DNA from: JAFGPJ01 sp964439135
GTDB lineage: Bacteria > Planctomycetota > Phycisphaerae > Sedimentisphaerales > Anaerobacaceae
NCBI GenBank assembly: GCA_964439135.1
Contig: CAYTNN010000002.1
Location: 1 to 56,096, forward strand
Direction: 5' to 3'
Length of the DNA: 56,096 nt
Made by a program: the position numbers and the translations under genes. The notes under the pieces were generated by a model. The model was not told where the DNA came from. It saw only the letters and a list, made by a program, of their open reading frames with translations, and ran no database searches. Every line of letters begins with the position of its first letter. The first letter of the stretch is position 1. Positions 53,509 through 56,096 of this stretch are shown in pieces.

Positions 53509-53537
53509 CCGCTTTTGAGTATCCATCTCTCGAATGC

Positions 53538-53553
53538 TGGCACACCAATTGCT
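53538..53553 (+). promoter_or_regulatory. Sigma-54 promoter of fliK
   Basis: TGGCACACCAATTGCT: perfect -24 and -12 elements, GG and GC ten bases apart. The predicted start of transcription is only about 20 bp before the fliK ATG. Confidence 0.88.
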
Positions 53554-53583
53554 AATATTAATTGACTCAATAGGTAATGCTGT

Positions 53584-55125
53584 ATGAATGTCAACTTAAT
53601 AATAACTGAAAATAACTTTGCGGCAGCAACGGGCAAAAACCCAGTTCCATCAAAGCCTGATGAAATCAGAGAAGGTGCAAAATTTTCCCTGACTCCGGAT
53701 GATAAACATCCGCAGATTAACGGCCTTGAAAAGCCAACGGCCGATAATATTAATGAGGAAATCCAGAACCGGAAAGAGCCCGTTAACAAATCTACGCAAG
53801 ATTTTACAAAATCGATTCACAAAAAAACAAAGTCCGAAAATCCCAGCGAGGCTGAGAATAAAACCAAGCGAAAAGAGCAAAACGCAGCTTCCGGCACAAC
53901 CAAGCAACCGAGCGAGCAGCAAAATTTAATAAAGATCTGGTTGGCGGAACCTTCTGTAGCCGCAGAACAAAGTAAAGAAGGTGGCGCCACGAAAATTGAG
54001 CCGAAAGTTGGCAAGCAACTTGCCCAAATTATCGCTAACACGCAAACCGGCAAGTCCCCTCCTGCAGGCAGGAAACTGCCTGAGACGGGAAACAACACCG
54101 ATAAGGTCTCTGTATTAGCCAGGACAATCGCTGAGACAAAACCCGTAACCGAAAAGGTAAATACTAAAGAATTGGTGCCTGAAGTTCCTGCTAATACCGA
54201 CAAAAGTACGAACGTTTCCAGGGGAAAACCGGCGGTAGGGAATATCAACCTGGCGACAGTTCAGTCCAAAGCCTCGGAAATGCAACCTCAGCCTGCCGGG
54301 ATTAATCCGGAAAAGCCTGTGCCGGCTGAAGAGACTCAGTCAAAAACAACCGCTTCGCAAACACTCTCGAAATTGTTGAATCCCAACGGCAAAGAGTCAA
54401 TACAAGCCGGCAATGATCTCTCGGAAAATCACGCCGCCCAAAAGCTGAATATAGCAACGGTTCAGGTATCTACTGGTCAAACCAAAGATCAAGGCACTTC
54501 AACGTCCAATAAGAACGCCTCTCAAGGCTTCGAACAGATGCTCTCGCACAATACTCCCCAAACTCTAATTACAGAGCAGACCCCCGCCGCGGCAAAGAAC
54601 GCAACAACAGCCAATATGCCGGGCCAGAATTCTTCCAGCAATGTCTCGGCAGATATCGGCAAACAGATTCTCGAATCTATTCACAGTTCCGTATCCCAGC
54701 AAGGCGCGGAAAGGCAAATTACAATCCGTCTGAACCCGCCCGAATTGGGAAAGGTATCCATAACATTCCGGCAGCAGGACGCTGAGTTAACCGGCATTAT
54801 GGAGGTTAGTAAGGCACAAACAAGATACGAGATTGAGCAAACGCTGCCGCAGATTATCCGCAACCTTGCAGATTCCGGCATTCAGATTAAGCGGCTCGAA
54901 GTTATGCTATCCAACGAGGAACAATCAGGGCAAGGAACTCTCGGGAACCAGTCACTGCAAAGCGGCGGAACTCATCAGCAAAATTCGGCGAATCACGGGA
55001 TGCCGGGATACAATCCGGATGCCGACGAGAGCAATGAATGGTTAGCAAGCAATAACAGCTATGAGAACCCTTACGAATTTCAGGAGGGATTTATCACAGA
55101 CGGCTCCATCAATATGCTGATATGA
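53584..55125 (+). CDS. fliK: FliK, hook-length control protein
   Basis: 513 residues. FliK measures hook length and triggers the FlhB substrate switch. The first 360 residues are low-complexity, Lys/Ser/Thr/Pro/Gln-rich, as expected for the ruler. The C-terminal Flg_hook domain at about 365-460 reads GAERQITIRLNPPELGKVSITFRQQDAELTGIMEVSKAQTRYEIEQTLPQIIRNLADSGIQIKRLEVML, the diagnostic motif. A Gly/Asn/Ser-rich tail follows. It has its own sigma-54 promoter. The stop overlaps the next small open frame. Confidence 0.92.
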   Translation: MNVNLIITENNFAAATGKNPVPSKPDEIREGAKFSLTPDDKHPQINGLEKPTADNINEEIQNRKEPVNKSTQDFTKSIHKKTKSENPSEAENKTKRKEQNAASGTTKQPSEQQNLIKIWLAEPSVAAEQSKEGGATKIEPKVGKQLAQIIANTQTGKSPPAGRKLPETGNNTDKVSVLARTIAETKPVTEKVNTKELVPEVPANTDKSTNVSRGKPAVGNINLATVQSKASEMQPQPAGINPEKPVPAEETQSKTTASQTLSKLLNPNGKESIQAGNDLSENHAAQKLNIATVQVSTGQTKDQGTSTSNKNASQGFEQMLSHNTPQTLITEQTPAAAKNATTANMPGQNSSSNVSADIGKQILESIHSSVSQQGAERQITIRLNPPELGKVSITFRQQDAELTGIMEVSKAQTRYEIEQTLPQIIRNLADSGIQIKRLEVMLSNEEQSGQGTLGNQSLQSGGTHQQNSANHGMPGYNPDADESNEWLASNNSYENPYEFQEGFITDGSINMLI

Positions 55126-55328
55126 AATGCAATCGCATCGGTTTTCAATTATTCTCGGAGCAGAAATGCCATACAAAGATGCCAACCGTTGCCGCAACTA
55201 TGGAAAATGCCTTTCGATACCATCAAGGCGGGCTTCTTCAGGAGGCGGAGAAGTTATATCGTCCGGTTCTGCAAAACAATCCTGAGAATCCCGCTGCACT
55301 GCATTCGTTAGGGATAATAGCTCATTAG
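55122..55328 (+). pseudogene. TPR-protein remnant
   Basis: 68 residues, overlapping the end of fliK by four bases. MPTVAATMENAFRYHQGGLLQEAEKLY, then PENPAALHSLGIIAH, is the start of a TPR array of the SPINDLY/OGT-like type, cut off after one and a half repeats. The following 360 bp contain no continuation in any frame. It is therefore probably a decayed TPR-transferase gene. A genuine very small protein cannot be excluded. Confidence 0.55.
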
Positions 55329-55694
55329 ATGAGAAAACCGCTTACGCTGTGTTCGATATGCAAATTCGGGTGCCGATTGCCGAGAACCGGCATCCCCGCA
55401 TATATTGCTTAAATTGCATAAATCGTCCGATAATTTTACAAAATCACTTGTCCTTCTCAACTATTTTTTAGCAGCCTTTTTACAATTTTAGCCCCGATTC
55501 CATCCGGATTACCGGTCTAATGATTTTGCACCTATATCCCTCAAAGAAATTCCTCAAGTCTCTTTCATTCTGGCCGATAATGAGCATTGAAAGCAGACTT
55601 TAAGGCGTGCTCGTTGCATGTCATTATTAATATTTGGGGGCCTTTTTGTCAAAGCCACAAAAGATTTGTACTATTAAGTTAAGGAGTTAAAAAT
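55329..55694. other. Intergenic region before flagellin
   Basis: Nothing coding is seen. It contains the sigma-28 promoter of the flagellin gene and an A/T-rich leader of about 105 bp. Confidence 0.55.
55554..55580 (+). promoter_or_regulatory. Sigma-28 promoter of the flagellin gene
   Basis: TCAAGTCT, 11-bp spacer, GCCGATAA. The -10 element is a perfect match to the FliA consensus, the -35 matches at six of eight, and the spacing is exact. Confidence 0.88.
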
Positions 55695-56096
55695 ATGTTA
55701 GCAATTAAGAACAACCTTATGGCAGGTAATGCCGCCAGGCACTTGGGCAGGGCGTATGACGCCCTTGCAACAAGCGTCGAAAGGCTCGCATCAGGCCTCC
55801 GCATTAATAGTGCGAAAGATGATGCCGCTGGTTTGGCTGTACGAGAGTTAATTCGTGCAGATATCGCCGTGCTGCAGCAAGGTGCACGAAATGCCTCGGA
55901 TGGCATTAGTATGTTGCAGACTATGGAAGGTGCGATGGCGGTTGTCGACGATAGCCTCATCCGAATGAACGAGTTGGCAGAGCAGGCGGCAACAGGTTCA
56001 TATTCTGCCGCTCAGCGTATTATTATGAACAGCGAGTTCGCGGAAATGGCCGCTGAAATCGAAAGAATCGCCGGAGCAACAAAGTTTAACAACATC
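55695..56096 (+). CDS. fliC: Flagellin, N-terminal part (runs off the window)
   Basis: 134 codons to the window edge without a stop. The conserved flagellin N-terminus is clear: NNLMAGNAARHLGRAYDALATSVERLASGLRINSAKDDAAGLAVRELIRADIAVLQQGARNASDGISMLQTMEGAM, including the RINSAKDDAAGLA motif and the ARNASDGISMLQT segment recognised by the filament cap and by TLR5. AAGGAG lies eight bases before ATG. A sigma-28 promoter lies upstream. It is likely followed by fliS or further flagellin genes outside the window. Confidence 0.93.
   Translation, partial: MLAIKNNLMAGNAARHLGRAYDALATSVERLASGLRINSAKDDAAGLAVRELIRADIAVLQQGARNASDGISMLQTMEGAMAVVDDSLIRMNELAEQAATGSYSAAQRIIMNSEFAEMAAEIERIAGATKFNNI

Larger units (their letters stand above)
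53101..53583. other. Divergent control region between flgB and fliK
   Basis: No gene. It carries two divergent sigma-54 promoters, a 12-bp palindrome CCTATGCATAGG (53406-53417) and an 8-9-8 inverted repeat (53484-53508). The two promoters are about 370 bp apart, so shared upstream activator sites are likely. Confidence 0.6.

Noticed and set aside
55416..55437. TCCGATAA before flagellin as a second sigma-28 promoter
   Set aside because: No TAAAGTTT-like element lies at the right distance; the site at 55554-55580 is far better.
1..56096. CRISPR arrays, tRNA and rRNA genes
   Set aside because: No regularly spaced direct repeats, cloverleaf-like sequences or rRNA segments were recognised.

Overview
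The window is one large flagellar chromosome region (about 6.4-56.1 kb) preceded by unrelated genes: an acetyltransferase, a LamG surface protein and hflKC. The organism is most likely a Planctomycetota bacterium of the Phycisphaerae/Sedimentisphaerales type. The grounds are the secreted LamG protein with serial 'DPADGA...LSW' repeats, the style of the flagellar proteins, and L- and P-ring genes (flgH, flgI), which imply an outer membrane. This assignment is from memory of such proteins, not from a search. Two 100-N scaffold gaps point to a draft or metagenome assembly. One gap is flanked by an identical 55-bp sequence and is almost certainly an artefact.

Layout: (a) 1-6.4 kb: YoaP-like GNAT acetyltransferase, secreted LamG/Fn3-like protein, HflK and HflC, repeats and a MITE-like element. 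(b) 6.4-20.7 kb, minus strand: FlgM-like anti-sigma factor, two lipoproteins, three small genes, the sigma-28 factor fliA, flhA, fliN, fliM, fliL, a sigma-54-dependent response regulator, two TPR proteins (one 855 residues with a membrane anchor), then a second sigma-54 activator cut by a gap. (c) 21.3-33.4 kb, plus strand: flgD, flgE, a PilZ-like gene, flgF, flgG, flgA, flgH, flgI, flgJ, flgN, flgK, flgL. (d) 33.5-39.0 kb, plus strand: TPR-glycosyltransferase, a broken family 2 glycosyltransferase, a TPR protein, a FliT-like small protein, fliD. (e) 53.1 down to 39.0 kb, minus strand: flgB, flgC, fliE, fliF, two tandem fliG, fliH, fliI, fliJ, a MotE-like gene, motA, two tandem motB, then fliO, fliP, fliQ, fliR, flhB. 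(f) 53.6-56.1 kb, plus strand: fliK, a TPR remnant and the start of a flagellin gene that runs off the window.

The regulation is readable in the DNA. Six near-perfect sigma-54 (-24/-12) promoters precede flgD, flgB, fliK, fliO, the TPR operon and the glycosyltransferase. Three sigma-28-type promoters precede flagellin, fliD and flgM. With fliA, flgM and two sigma-54 activators in the same window, this makes a three-tier cascade: activators, then sigma-54 for hook-basal-body, export, switch and stator genes, then sigma-28 for filament, cap and anti-sigma factor.

The most unusual aspect is the motor. There are two FliG, two MotB and a MotE-like partner, together with a large membrane-anchored TPR protein, a second TPR protein and a possibly FlgO/CsgG-like lipoprotein. 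This gene set recalls, by architecture only, the periplasmic disk scaffolds of Campylobacter (PflA/PflB, FlgP) that recruit extra stators.
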